From NCBI GenBank assembly GCA_910585215.1, contig CAJUDQ010000044.1, positions 1 to 28,199 of the forward strand: a stretch of 28,199 nucleotides of DNA. The letters are read 5' to 3'. Position 1 is the first letter of the stretch. Every line of letters begins with the position of its first letter. Positions 8,401 through 15,675 of the stretch are shown in pieces. This stretch comes from an uncultured Lachnospiraceae bacterium. Lineage in GTDB: Bacteria > Bacillota > Clostridia > Lachnospirales > Lachnospiraceae. The notes under the pieces were generated by a model, which made no database searches, was not told where the DNA came from, and saw only the letters and a program-made list of their open reading frames with translations. The translations under genes and the position numbers were made by a program.

Positions 8401-8862
8401 AATCTGCTTGTAAATGATTTTACAGTTTCTATGTGGTTTTGTACGGAAGAAGACAATATGTGGTCCAGTCTTTTTTATGCAGATTTTGAAAATGGTTTTG
8501 TCAGTCTGATTCCGAAGGGCTGGAATGGACTCAGCATTATGAGGGTTATGGATAAATTGGAAGAAATGGGCTATTATGATGCAGTCAGTACGGAAAAAAA
8601 TATTTCAGGCTGGACTCATATTGCAGCAGCTTATAACGCAGTTTCACATTCTTCCGCCATTTTTATCAATGGCTTTCTGACAGGATATAAGAATAATGTG
8701 ATGAGTCTCAAAAATCCCGGAAGAACTGTTCTGGGTGGAGATATTTATCAGCACAGCTTCAGTGGCTTTGTGGCAGATTTGAAAATTATAAATAAAACAT
8801 TGTCTGCAAAGGATGTGCGCGAGGAATATGAGCGCAGCAGATATGAATATATTAAAAAATAG
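5446..8862 (+). CDS. Multidomain GGDEF/EAL cyclic-di-GMP protein with C-terminal LamG-like domain
   Basis: A 1138-residue protein with no signal peptide or transmembrane segment visible, so probably cytoplasmic. Domain order by inspection: PAS-like fold (about 1-125); GGDEF diguanylate cyclase domain with intact GGDEF at 207-211; acidic linker; GAF-like region (about 325-480); a second, degenerate GGDEF domain whose signature is HSDNN (575-579); EAL domain (about 685-920) with E705-A706-L707, EIKEE (796-800), K847/D849 and E886; and a LamG/concanavalin-like beta domain (about 930-1120). In the EAL domain the usual DDFG is D826-S827-F828-G829, which may weaken metal binding. Best guess is an active cyclase with a sensing or weak phosphodiesterase EAL domain. 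AGAGGA lies about ten bases before the ATG. The LamG fusion is unusual because that fold is normally extracellular. Confidence 0.88.
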   Translation: MDKLVAPTIFFKAITEMTTDEVCKYIPDSDTCVVYHIQDDTLVPVREIQCVRSVFFENTQESSHKTLEEMFQLIHSRTNKASFELELKKENGRKSKWVICSIKYEPENDYYIGFLKGIDERVTENRKLYEEARKDSLTKLINKAYSTQLIQDFIEKKTVGALFIIDIDNFKSVNDTMGHLFGDEVIVSVANGIKSVFRQTDVVGRIGGDEFIVYMENITDREIISRKAEAVCDTVSNIYTGENDKVKISASVGIAVFPEDADNYNELFKMADHALYFTKNKGKNGFSFFDKENEEMQKNHRIVVKKEELHEETEEVNEEMDSFYFELNELAFRLLQDTRDADSAINLLLHKIQDKFVFSSIRILEPDETEKKFTCTYELCSGNLHRELGQSYSYTESEWVRLNSFRGTQAHAYKKSEDNNCDRNLFKTEDSVKSGVIVSISYNGCFSGVILFTDSLRERGFSKKELKVLKSFENIYSVYKARKNSIANTDFYLKQLTERDNLTGLYKYSKFIEKLEESVYSVTPDYKLLYLYADIAHFKYINESYGYDVGDKLLKCFADLLCGSSSYMLYAGRVHSDNNIVVYKIPVTISDREIIDYINATLPEKNAVLQAMIDSENFYINCGVYIAKSGDSKYDRGITNSNYARKLARNNSNRRCVWYDDKMFEEQKKKMQLMDDFSTALKLHEFEIHYQPQIDTISKTIVGAEALSRWVKEDGTVMRPDEFVGVLEHANRLAELDFYVINQVFDFIQRQRKSFCKIVPISINLTKRHIMEESFFDRLNELMKKYEIREKDFLFEIKEEVFNDDLDAAILFCDRLKFMGIRVMMDSFGNGCSSLNVMDRIPVEYIKLDRLFIKNNTFEKNEGIILNGIVDIAKKLQKSIASIGVETPEQNEFLCRCGCDIIQGNYYSKPLTEDELTAYISRHSEPALHYAHFKFDGNFESNNACYTASTNGVYLGFNDKQFLGRKVLELPGGLTGHDMIELSLGNLLVNDFTVSMWFCTEEDNMWSSLFYADFENGFVSLIPKGWNGLSIMRVMDKLEEMGYYDAVSTEKNISGWTHIAAAYNAVSHSSAIFINGFLTGYKNNVMSLKNPGRTVLGGDIYQHSFSGFVADLKIINKTLSAKDVREEYERSRYEYIKK

Positions 8863-8883
8863 GTGGATAAAGAAGGTAGACGG

Positions 8884-9849
8884 ATGATAAACTATTTTAC
8901 AGACGGCGGTTTTGGGGATGCCGTATCATTTATCGGAATTATGGTAGCATTTTTTCTGACTTGCTTTTTTATGGTAAAATGCAGCGGCATGTTGCCAAAA
9001 GATGCCGGCAGAGCATATGCGCATGATGGAAAGCTTTCTGCTGGAAAGCCAAGAGGAGCAGGTTTTATCTTTGTGCTGGTATTTATTGGGGCAGGTCTTT
9101 TATTTGGCGAAATAAGCAGAGAGAATATTATTTATATTGTATTGACAGCAGCGGCGATGATGACCGGATTTTTGGATGACTGCTCCAAAACGCCATGGGG
9201 AGAATATAAAAAAGGATTGCTGGATTTGCTGATTGCTGTTATGGTGGCGGTGACATTTCTTAATTTTAATACAAATGATGTGTATCTTGCAACTTTAAAT
9301 CAGACTGTTACAATTCCACCTCTGGTTTTCGGTGTTCTTGCTGTGGTTCTTGTATGGGTGTCTATTAATGTGACAAACTGTTCAGATGGAGTAGATGGAT
9401 TGTCAGGCACGTTAACTATTATTACACTTCTGACGCTTTATGTGATAGACAGGCTGGCCGCTGCCGATACAAGCTTTGAGTATCTTTTGCTTATATTTGT
9501 TGCCTGTATTCTCGGTTATCTGTGGTTTAATGCGACGCCAAGCATGCTGATGATGGGGGATGCCGGTTCAAGAGCCATGGGGCTCTTTATTGCCATTGCA
9601 GCTTTAAAAACCGGAAGTCCTTTTCTTTATCTTCTGGTAGCACTGGTTCTGATTCTGGATGGCGGTCTGGGACTTATCAAAGTAGCGCTGCTTCGATTTT
9701 TAAAAATTAAAATTCTTGCAAATACAAGAACTCCTTTGCATGACCATGTGAGAAAGGTTTGGAACTGGTCAAATACACAGGCAGTATACCGATTTGCAAT
9801 TGTACAGATTGTGATATCAGTTGCAGTTGTGTATCTTTATATTCTGTAA
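8884..9849 (+). CDS. MraY/WecA-family polyprenyl-phosphate phosphosugar transferase (MraY-like)
   Basis: Membrane enzyme of the family that transfers a phospho-sugar from a UDP-sugar to undecaprenyl phosphate (MraY in peptidoglycan, WecA/TagO in other wall polymers). About nine to ten hydrophobic segments are visible. Family motifs are GFLDDCSK (D98/D99), NVTNCSDGVDGLSG (from about residue 163), MMGDAGSRAMG (D226) and TPLHDHVRK (H285/D286/H287). The last takes the place of MraY's PIHHHFE, and the following WNWSNTQAVYRF resembles MraY. I therefore favour MraY over TagO/WecA, but the middle histidine is Asp. The ATG at 8884 has AAGAAGG seven bases upstream and is preferred over GTG 8863, which abuts the previous stop. 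It is outside any visible division/cell-wall cluster and 21 bases after the cyclic-di-GMP gene, so probably cotranscribed. Confidence 0.82.
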   Translation: MINYFTDGGFGDAVSFIGIMVAFFLTCFFMVKCSGMLPKDAGRAYAHDGKLSAGKPRGAGFIFVLVFIGAGLLFGEISRENIIYIVLTAAAMMTGFLDDCSKTPWGEYKKGLLDLLIAVMVAVTFLNFNTNDVYLATLNQTVTIPPLVFGVLAVVLVWVSINVTNCSDGVDGLSGTLTIITLLTLYVIDRLAAADTSFEYLLLIFVACILGYLWFNATPSMLMMGDAGSRAMGLFIAIAALKTGSPFLYLLVALVLILDGGLGLIKVALLRFLKIKILANTRTPLHDHVRKVWNWSNTQAVYRFAIVQIVISVAVVYLYIL

Positions 9850-9864
9850 AAGTGATTTAGGATG

Positions 9865-9889
9865 AAAAGCCCTGTTTTGGGGCTTTTTC
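9865..9889 (+). terminator. Rho-independent terminator after the MraY-like gene
   Basis: AAAAGCCC (9865-9872) pairs with GGGCTTTT (9880-9887) around a seven-base loop, and a T-rich tail follows. It lies 15 bases after the stop codon and separates this transcript from the tRNA-Glu promoter. Confidence 0.85.
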
Positions 9890-9940
9890 TTGTTTCTTTT
9901 TGGTCTCTTCAAAAAAATAGAAAATTTTTGAAAAAAGTGC

Positions 9941-9968
9941 TTGCATTTTCAAAATTATCTGCTATAAT
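9941..9968 (+). promoter_or_regulatory. Strong promoter before tRNA-Glu and the rimP-nusA-infB operon
   Basis: TTGCAT (9941-9946), a 16-base spacer and a perfect TATAAT (9963-9968) preceded by TGC, an extended -10 element. Transcription would start about 45 bases before the tRNA. It is the only strong promoter I see before rimP, so it may serve both the tRNA and the operon. Confidence 0.8.
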
Positions 9969-10018
9969 AACAAAGTACTGTTCAGAGAGTAAACGAACAG
10001 TCCCTGCGTTTTATATGT

Positions 10019-10090
10019 GGCTAATTGGTCAAGCGGTTAAGACGCCGCCCTCTCACGGCGGAAACAGGGGTTCGATTCCCCTATTAGCTG
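10019..10090 (+). tRNA. tRNA-Glu (anticodon CTC)
   Basis: A cloverleaf can be drawn by hand. The acceptor GGCTAAT (10019-10025) pairs with ATTAGCT (10083-10089) with a first G-U pair. The anticodon stem CCGCC/GGCGG holds the loop CTCTCAC (anticodon CTC, reading GAG). The T-stem AGGGG/CCCCT holds the loop TTCGATT. The discriminator is G (10090), as usual for tRNA-Glu. The 3' CCA is not encoded and must be added after transcription. Confidence 0.95.
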
Positions 10091-10094
10091 TTTT

Positions 10095-10123
10095 AAGACA
10101 TCGTACATTGTACGATGTCTTTT
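10095..10123 (+). terminator. Hairpin after tRNA-Glu, possible leaky terminator or processing site
   Basis: A perfect 12-bp stem, AAGACATCGTAC (10095-10106) with GTACGATGTCTT (10110-10121), closes a three-base loop. The tail is only TTTTC, so termination may be partial. It starts four bases after the tRNA and ends 30 bases before rimP. It could end the tRNA transcript, allow read-through into rimP, or be an RNase cut site. Confidence 0.6.
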
Positions 10124-10152
10124 CATTATCATAATCAGGAAGGAAAAATTTC

Positions 10153-10620
10153 ATGTCAAGACGGGAAGAATACGAAAAGAAAACAGAAGAGCTTGTAATG
10201 CCTTTGATTGAAAAAAATAATTTTGAACTTGTAGATATAGAGTATGTAAAAGAGGGGGACAGATTTTATCTTCGAGTTTATATTGATAAAGAGGGAGGCA
10301 TTACCATAGATGACTGCGAAATAATCAGCAGAGCTCTGGAGGAAAAATTGGATGCTCAAAATTTTATTGAGGATTCTTATATTCTGGAAATCAGTTCTCC
10401 GGGACTTGGCAGACCTTTGAAAAAAGAAAAGGATTTTGAAAGAAGTATTGGAAAAGAAGTAGAGATAAAGCTTTACAAAGCAATAAACAGACAAAAGGAT
10501 TTTGAAGGCGTATTGAAAAGTTATACAGAAGAACAACTCACAATTGAAATAGATGATAAAGAAGAAATGGTTTTTGAAAGAAAGGATATTGCGTTAATTA
10601 GATTATCATTTGATTTTTAA
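10153..10620 (+). CDS. rimP: Ribosome maturation factor RimP
   Basis: Cytoplasmic factor needed for maturation of the 30S ribosomal subunit. The 155-residue protein has the family pattern: an N-terminal domain with FELVDIEYVKEGDRFYLRVYIDKEGGITIDDCEIISR, SYILEISSPGLGRPLKKEKDF in the middle, and a C-terminal SH3-like domain. AGGAAGGA precedes the ATG. It is the first protein gene of the nusA-infB operon and is followed 21 bases later by nusA, the standard bacterial arrangement. Confidence 0.95.
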   Translation: MSRREEYEKKTEELVMPLIEKNNFELVDIEYVKEGDRFYLRVYIDKEGGITIDDCEIISRALEEKLDAQNFIEDSYILEISSPGLGRPLKKEKDFERSIGKEVEIKLYKAINRQKDFEGVLKSYTEEQLTIEIDDKEEMVFERKDIALIRLSFDF

Positions 10621-10641
10621 AACGAAAGGAAGAACAAAACA

Positions 10642-11778
10642 ATGAACAAGGAATTGATGGAAGCATTAAATGTATTGGAAAGGGAAAAGGATATCAGTAA
10701 GGATGTTATTCTTGAAGCAATTGAAAATTCATTGCTTACAGCCTATAAAGTACATTATGGAAAAAGCGATAATGTCACAATTAACATTGATCATCAGACC
10801 GGTGATTACAAAATCCTTGCAGCAAAACAGGTGGTTGAAGTAGTGGAAGACAGAGCAATGCAAATAAGCCTTGAAGATGCATGGAAAATCAGTAAAAAAT
10901 ATCAGTTGGATGACGTTGTAAGTGTAGAGGTAAAATCAAAGGAATTTGGACGCATTGCTACACAGAATGCAAAAAATATTATTACACAGAAAATCAGAGA
11001 GGAAGAGAGAAGAGTTCTTTTTGATAAATATTATGGAAAAGAAAAGGATGTTGTCACCGGCATTGTTCAACGGATTAATGACAGAAATATCAGTATCAAT
11101 CTTGGCAAAGTAGATGCGATTTTAAATGAGAGCGAGCAGGTACCAGGAGAGAGGCTTATGCCAAATGACCGAATCAAGCTTTATGTCACAGAGGTAAAAG
11201 ATACCTCAAGAGGTCCTAAGATTTTGGTTTCAAGAACTCATCCTGAGCTTGTCAAACGGTTGTTTGAAGCGGAAGTGAGTGAAGTAAAGGATGGCACTGT
11301 GGAAATTATGGGAATTTCGAGAGAGGCAGGTTCAAGAAGCAAGATTTCCGTGCGTTCCAATGATTCCAATGTAGACCCAGTAGGCGCATGTGTCGGATTG
11401 AATGGGACCAGAGTCAACGCCATAGTCAATGAGCTGCGAGGTGAAAAGATAGACATTGTAAACTGGAATGAAAATGCAGCAATTCTGATAGAAAATGCAT
11501 TAAGTCCTGCAAAAGTAGTGTCTGTAATTGCTAATGATGAAGAAAAAACTGCAAGAGTGGTAGTACCAGATTATCAGCTTTCTCTTGCAATTGGCAAAGA
11601 AGGGCAGAATGCAAGACTTGCAGCAAGACTGACAGGTTTTAAGATTGATATTAAGAGTGAATCTCAAGCAAAGCAGGCAGAAGAGCTAGAGAAAGCACAA
11701 CAAATAGAGGAACCTGAACAGCCACAGGAGTTGGAAGAATTAAAACTGGAGACTGCAGAGGAAGGAACTGAAGAATAA
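10642..11778 (+). CDS. nusA: Transcription termination/antitermination factor NusA
   Basis: RNA polymerase-associated factor that modulates pausing, termination and antitermination. Domains by inspection: N-terminal RNAP-binding domain (about 1-125), S1 domain (about 133-200, with VTGIVQRINDRNISINLG), then two KH domains (about 205-345, with VGACVGLNGTRVNAIVNEL and AIGKEGQNARLAARLTG). The tail is short, acidic and Glu/Gln-rich. This is the Firmicutes form of NusA without the C-terminal acidic repeats of Escherichia coli; 378 residues is normal. GAAAGGAAG precedes the ATG. Confidence 0.96.
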   Translation: MNKELMEALNVLEREKDISKDVILEAIENSLLTAYKVHYGKSDNVTINIDHQTGDYKILAAKQVVEVVEDRAMQISLEDAWKISKKYQLDDVVSVEVKSKEFGRIATQNAKNIITQKIREEERRVLFDKYYGKEKDVVTGIVQRINDRNISINLGKVDAILNESEQVPGERLMPNDRIKLYVTEVKDTSRGPKILVSRTHPELVKRLFEAEVSEVKDGTVEIMGISREAGSRSKISVRSNDSNVDPVGACVGLNGTRVNAIVNELRGEKIDIVNWNENAAILIENALSPAKVVSVIANDEEKTARVVVPDYQLSLAIGKEGQNARLAARLTGFKIDIKSESQAKQAEELEKAQQIEEPEQPQELEELKLETAEEGTEE

Positions 11779-11867
11779 AAAAGCAGTACACTGTGGAAAT
11801 ATCAAGTAGAGGGATTAGAATACTGAATAATCTGCGCAAATATTTGAAAGGCAGGGTGATAATAATT

Positions 11868-12140
11868 ATGAGTGCGGGAAAAAAAATACCGCTTAGAAGA
11901 TGCACAGGCTGCGGTGAAATGAAACCGAAAAAAGAGCTGGTGCGTATTTTAAAGACAGAAAATGGAGAGATAACCGTCGACTTTACCGGAAGAAAAAACG
12001 GAAGAGGTGCGTATCTCTGCCCATCTCTGGAATGTTTTGAAAAGGCGGTAAAAACAAAAGGAATCGAAAAATCTTTCAAGACACCTGTGCCTCAGGAAAT
12101 ATATGAAGAATTGAGAAAGTCTTTTCAATTGGATTCCTGA
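11868..12140 (+). CDS. ylxR: YlxR/RnpM-family RNA-binding protein
   Basis: Small basic protein of the YlxR (DUF448) family, recently linked in Firmicutes to RNase P modulation (RnpM). Visible signatures are RRCTGCGEMKPKKELVRIL at the N-terminus and GRKNGRGAYLCPSLECFEKAVK further on. I choose ATG 11868 (90 residues, the usual size, with GCAGGGTG upstream). The frame is open back to a GTG at 11793, but that would add 25 residues absent from the family. It sits between nusA and ylxQ as in other Firmicutes. Confidence 0.92.
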   Translation: MSAGKKIPLRRCTGCGEMKPKKELVRILKTENGEITVDFTGRKNGRGAYLCPSLECFEKAVKTKGIEKSFKTPVPQEIYEELRKSFQLDS

Positions 12141-12169
12141 TAAAAAGGAAATAGAAAAAGAATTTGATA

Positions 12170-12250
12170 TTATAGACATAAGGAAACTTATAAACATGGG
12201 GAAACTTATAGACATAAGGAAACTTATAAACAAGAGACTTATAAGATATG
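12170..12250 (+). repeat. 18-bp tandem repeat between ylxR and ylxQ
   Basis: About four imperfect copies of an 18-base unit with core GGAAACTTATAGACATAA occupy this gap. A 27-base segment at 12170-12196 recurs exactly at 12206-12232, two units later. The last copy decays into GACTTATAAGATATG. The unit is a multiple of three, so one frame stays open and gives a 32-codon ORF (12196-12294) overlapping ylxQ, but it has no ribosome binding site. I do not call it a gene. Confidence 0.85.
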
Positions 12251-12283
12251 AAAAGACTAGTAAGGACATGAGGAAACAAAGAT

Positions 12284-12601
12284 ATGAACGATAAAATATT
12301 ATCCCTGTTATCACTTGCAACAAAAGCGGGAAAAACCGCAGGAGGGGAAGCCCTTGTAGAAAAAGCAGTGAAACAGGGGAAAGCATCACTTGTAATTATT
12401 TCCTCCGAAGCGTCTGAAAATACCAAAAAGAAATTTACAAATATGTGCAGTTATTATCAGATTCCTGTTTATATTTATGGAACAAAAGAGGAATTGGGGC
12501 ATTTTACAGGCAGAGAATTTCGTGCTTCGGTGGCTGTTCTTGGCAGAGAATTTTATGATTCGTTCGTTAAAGTATTTACAAATATGGAGGTAACTGAATG
12601 A
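12284..12601 (+). CDS. ylxQ: YlxQ, L7Ae-family RNA-binding protein
   Basis: A 105-residue protein of the ribosomal protein L7Ae/YbxF family, which binds kink-turn RNA. The N-terminus MNDKILSLLSLATKAGKTAGGEA and the SLVIISSEASENTKKKF segment are typical. It occupies its usual place before infB. Its stop overlaps the infB start in an ATGA, so the two are translationally coupled. The upstream Shine-Dalgarno match (AGGA at 12270-12273) is weaker than in neighbouring genes. Confidence 0.9.
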   Translation: MNDKILSLLSLATKAGKTAGGEALVEKAVKQGKASLVIISSEASENTKKKFTNMCSYYQIPVYIYGTKEELGHFTGREFRASVAVLGREFYDSFVKVFTNMEVTE

Positions 12602-15201
12602 GAATACATGAATTTGCAAAAAAAATAAGTAAAGATAGTAAAGAAGTAATAGCAATTCTGGCGGCTAATGGAATAGAAGGAAAGAAGACCATGAGTTCTA
12701 TTTCGGAGGACGAAATGAATCTGGTTCTGGAAAAATCTCATACAGATAAAAATGAGAATAAATCGGAGAAAAAACAGGAAAAAGAAGAACCTCCAAAAAA
12801 CCGCTACAATCATAATAGAAAAAAGGAAGGCAATAAAACTACGGAAAACAATAAAAATATGGAAAACAAAACCGCAGACAACAAGAATATGGAAAATAAA
12901 AGTACAGAAAATAAGAATGTAAAAGTTGATAATAAAAACAAAGAAGCGAATAAAAACAAGGAAGTTCATAAAGATAAGGAAGCTGTAAATCGGCAAGCGA
13001 AAAATCGGCAGACTAATTGGAATAACGAATCTAAAAATACAGAAAATAAAGCTTCTGAAAATTCCTCTGGAAACAGGAATAGAAAAAGAAATAATTATAA
13101 AAATGAACATGAATCTGGAACTTCTTCTAATGGAAAATCTCAGAAAAATGAGGGTGATAAGCATATTACCAAGGTCTTTAATCCTCAGAACAGTACAACA
13201 AAGAGTGCCGGAGGAAAAAATAACAAAAATAACAATAAAAACAATAAACCAGTCAATAACGCCAACAATGGTAATAGCAATAATAGCAACAATAACAATA
13301 ATGGAAACAATGCCAATAACATGAAAGGCAATAATAAAAACAGCAAACCAGTTGCAAAAAATGTAAAAAATACTGCTGCAAAACCTGCGAATAAGGCAAA
13401 TAAACCAGCTCCAGCTCCTCAGCCGATCAAGAAGGAAGAGGAGATTAAGGTGATTACTATTCCAGAAGCCATTACTATAGGAGAACTCGCTGATAAAATG
13501 AAAATGCAGTCTTCTGCGTTGATTAAAAAGCTGTTTATGCAGGGAATGATGTTAAATGTAAATCAGGAGGTTGATTTTGAAACAGCAGAAGGGATTGCTC
13601 TTGAGTTTGATATTATTGCAGAGCAGGAAGAAAAGATAGATGTTATTGAAGAACTTCTGAAAGAAGAGGAAGAAGACGAATCTACAATGGTAAAACGTCC
13701 TCCGGTTGTATGTGTTATGGGGCATGTAGACCATGGAAAAACTTCTCTGCTGGATGCAATTAGAAAAACAAATGTTATTTCAGGAGAAGCCGGAGGTATT
13801 ACACAGCACATTGGAGCTTATGTTGTAAATTATAACGGAGAAAAAATTACATTTTTGGATACTCCGGGGCATGAAGCATTTACTGCAATGCGTATGCGTG
13901 GTGCACAGGCAACAGATATTGCTATACTTGTAGTGGCAGCGGACGACGGGGTAATGCCGCAGACTGTGGAAGCTATCAGCCATGCAAAAGCAGCAGGAAT
14001 CAGTATTATTGTAGCGGTAAATAAAATAGATAAACCTAGTGCAAATGTAGAAAAGGTAAAGCAGGAACTGGCGGAATATGAGCTTCTTGCAGAAGACTGG
14101 GGCGGCGAAACTGTATTTGTACCAGTTTCGGCCCATACTGGAGAGGGACTTGACCAGCTTCTTGAAATGGTGCTTCTGACTGCAGAAATCAATGAATTGA
14201 AAGCAAATCCGAACAGAAAAGCAAGAGGAGTTGTAATAGAAGCAAAGCTTGACAAGGGCAGAGGTCCGGTAGCTACAGTTCTGATTCAGAAAGGAATCCT
14301 GAAATCGGGGGATGCAGTAGCAATTGGTTCCGCTTATGGACGTGTGCGTGCAATGGTTGATGATAACGGAGGAAAAATCAAGGAAGCAGGTCCTTCAACT
14401 CCTGTAGAAATACTGGGATTGAACAGTGTGCCAAATGCCGGTGAAGTATTAATGGCAACAAAAAATGAAAAAGAGGCAAGAAGTATTGCGGAAACATTTA
14501 TCAAGGAAGGTAGAGAAAAGCTTTTAGAAGGAACAAAGGCAAAGGCCAAAATGACACTGGACGATGTATTTAATCAAATTCAGGCCGGAAATCTGAAGGA
14601 GCTGAATATTATTGTCAAGGCTGATGTACAGGGTTCTGTGGAAGCTGTGAAACAAAGTCTTGTAAAGCTTTCCAACGATGAAGTGGTAGTAAAGGTGATT
14701 CATGGTGGTGTGGGAACTATAAATGAATCTGATGTTACGCTTGCATCGGCATCAAATGCTATTATTATAGGATTTAATGTACGGCCGGATAATACTGCAA
14801 AGGAAACAGCAGAACATGAAAATGTAGATTTGCGGTTATATAAAGTAATTTATCAGGCAATTGAAGATGTAGAAGCGGCTATGAAGGGTATGCTCGACCC
14901 TATATTTGAAGAAAAGGTGATTGGTCATGCCGAAATCAGACAGCTTTTCAAATCTTCGGGAGTGGGAATGATTGCAGGTTCCTATGTGCTGGACGGCTAT
15001 TTTCAGCGTGGCTGTAAAATCAGAATTTCAAGAGAAGGAAAACAGATTTATGAAGGAGAACTGGCATCTTTAAAGAGGTTTAAAGATGATGTAAAGGAAG
15101 TAAAAGCAGGCTATGAATGTGGGCTTGTATTTGAAGGCTTCACAGAGTTTGCTGAGCTGGATATTGCAGAAGCATATATTATGGTAGAGGTTCCAAGGTA
15201 A
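12598..15201 (+). CDS. infB: Translation initiation factor IF-2
   Basis: GTPase that brings initiator tRNA to the 30S subunit. Layout: IF2 N-terminal module (about 1-50); a long Lys/Asn-rich, probably disordered linker (about 50-280, with Asn runs near 205-255); a second IF2-N module (about 285-340); then the GTPase core with G1 GHVDHGKTS (375-383), G3 DTPGHEAF and G4 NKID; and the beta-barrel and C-terminal fMet-tRNA-binding domains. A TTG in frame at the GTPase could give a shorter isoform, but I see no convincing internal ribosome binding site. TGGAGG precedes the ATG inside ylxQ. At 867 residues its length is typical of clostridia, where the linker varies. Confidence 0.97.
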   Translation: MRIHEFAKKISKDSKEVIAILAANGIEGKKTMSSISEDEMNLVLEKSHTDKNENKSEKKQEKEEPPKNRYNHNRKKEGNKTTENNKNMENKTADNKNMENKSTENKNVKVDNKNKEANKNKEVHKDKEAVNRQAKNRQTNWNNESKNTENKASENSSGNRNRKRNNYKNEHESGTSSNGKSQKNEGDKHITKVFNPQNSTTKSAGGKNNKNNNKNNKPVNNANNGNSNNSNNNNNGNNANNMKGNNKNSKPVAKNVKNTAAKPANKANKPAPAPQPIKKEEEIKVITIPEAITIGELADKMKMQSSALIKKLFMQGMMLNVNQEVDFETAEGIALEFDIIAEQEEKIDVIEELLKEEEEDESTMVKRPPVVCVMGHVDHGKTSLLDAIRKTNVISGEAGGITQHIGAYVVNYNGEKITFLDTPGHEAFTAMRMRGAQATDIAILVVAADDGVMPQTVEAISHAKAAGISIIVAVNKIDKPSANVEKVKQELAEYELLAEDWGGETVFVPVSAHTGEGLDQLLEMVLLTAEINELKANPNRKARGVVIEAKLDKGRGPVATVLIQKGILKSGDAVAIGSAYGRVRAMVDDNGGKIKEAGPSTPVEILGLNSVPNAGEVLMATKNEKEARSIAETFIKEGREKLLEGTKAKAKMTLDDVFNQIQAGNLKELNIIVKADVQGSVEAVKQSLVKLSNDEVVVKVIHGGVGTINESDVTLASASNAIIIGFNVRPDNTAKETAEHENVDLRLYKVIYQAIEDVEAAMKGMLDPIFEEKVIGHAEIRQLFKSSGVGMIAGSYVLDGYFQRGCKIRISREGKQIYEGELASLKRFKDDVKEVKAGYECGLVFEGFTEFAELDIAEAYIMVEVPR

Positions 15202-15252
15202 TCTATTATCAGATGTAATAACAGCTTATATTATGGGAAAGGCTTGAATAGA

Positions 15253-15651
15253 ATGAGAAAAAATAGTGTAAAAAATATAAGAGTAAATTCGGAGGTTTTA
15301 CGGGAATTAAGCTCTATTATACGGGAGGATATTAAGGACCCCCGCATCAACAGCATGACAAGTGTTGTTGCTGTGGAGGTAACGCCGGACCTGAAATTTG
15401 CAAAGGCATATATCAGTGTTCTTGGTAATGAGGAAGCCGGACAGGAGACAATCAAAGGGTTAAAGAACGCAGAAGGGTATATTAGAAAGCAGCTTGCACA
15501 GAGAGTAAATCTGAGAAATACACCAAAGATTACTTTTGTTTTGGACCAGTCCATTGAATATGGCATAAATATGTCAAAAAAGATTGAAGAGGTTACAAAA
15601 GACCTTCATAAAGAGGAATCGGTTACCTCCACAAATAATAACGAGCTGTAG
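15253..15651 (+). CDS. rbfA: Ribosome-binding factor A
   Basis: Small KH-fold protein that binds the 30S subunit during late maturation. The sequence MRKNSVKNIRVNSEVLRELSSIIREDIKDPRI followed by AKAYISVLG is characteristic. I choose ATG 15253 (132 residues), because AAAGG (15238-15242) is ten bases upstream. The in-frame TTG at 15244 is too close to that site. It lies between infB and nrnA in the normal order. Confidence 0.93.
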   Translation: MRKNSVKNIRVNSEVLRELSSIIREDIKDPRINSMTSVVAVEVTPDLKFAKAYISVLGNEEAGQETIKGLKNAEGYIRKQLAQRVNLRNTPKITFVLDQSIEYGINMSKKIEEVTKDLHKEESVTSTNNNEL

Positions 15652-15675
15652 CATAACAGCAGAATTGAGGTTTAT

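Noticed and set aside
9862..10134. 90-codon open frame on the + strand
   Set aside because: It runs through the terminator, the tRNA-Glu promoter and the tRNA itself, and has no ribosome binding site.
12196..12294. 32-codon ORF in the 18-bp repeat
   Set aside because: No ribosome binding site; the frame is open only because the repeat length is a multiple of three.
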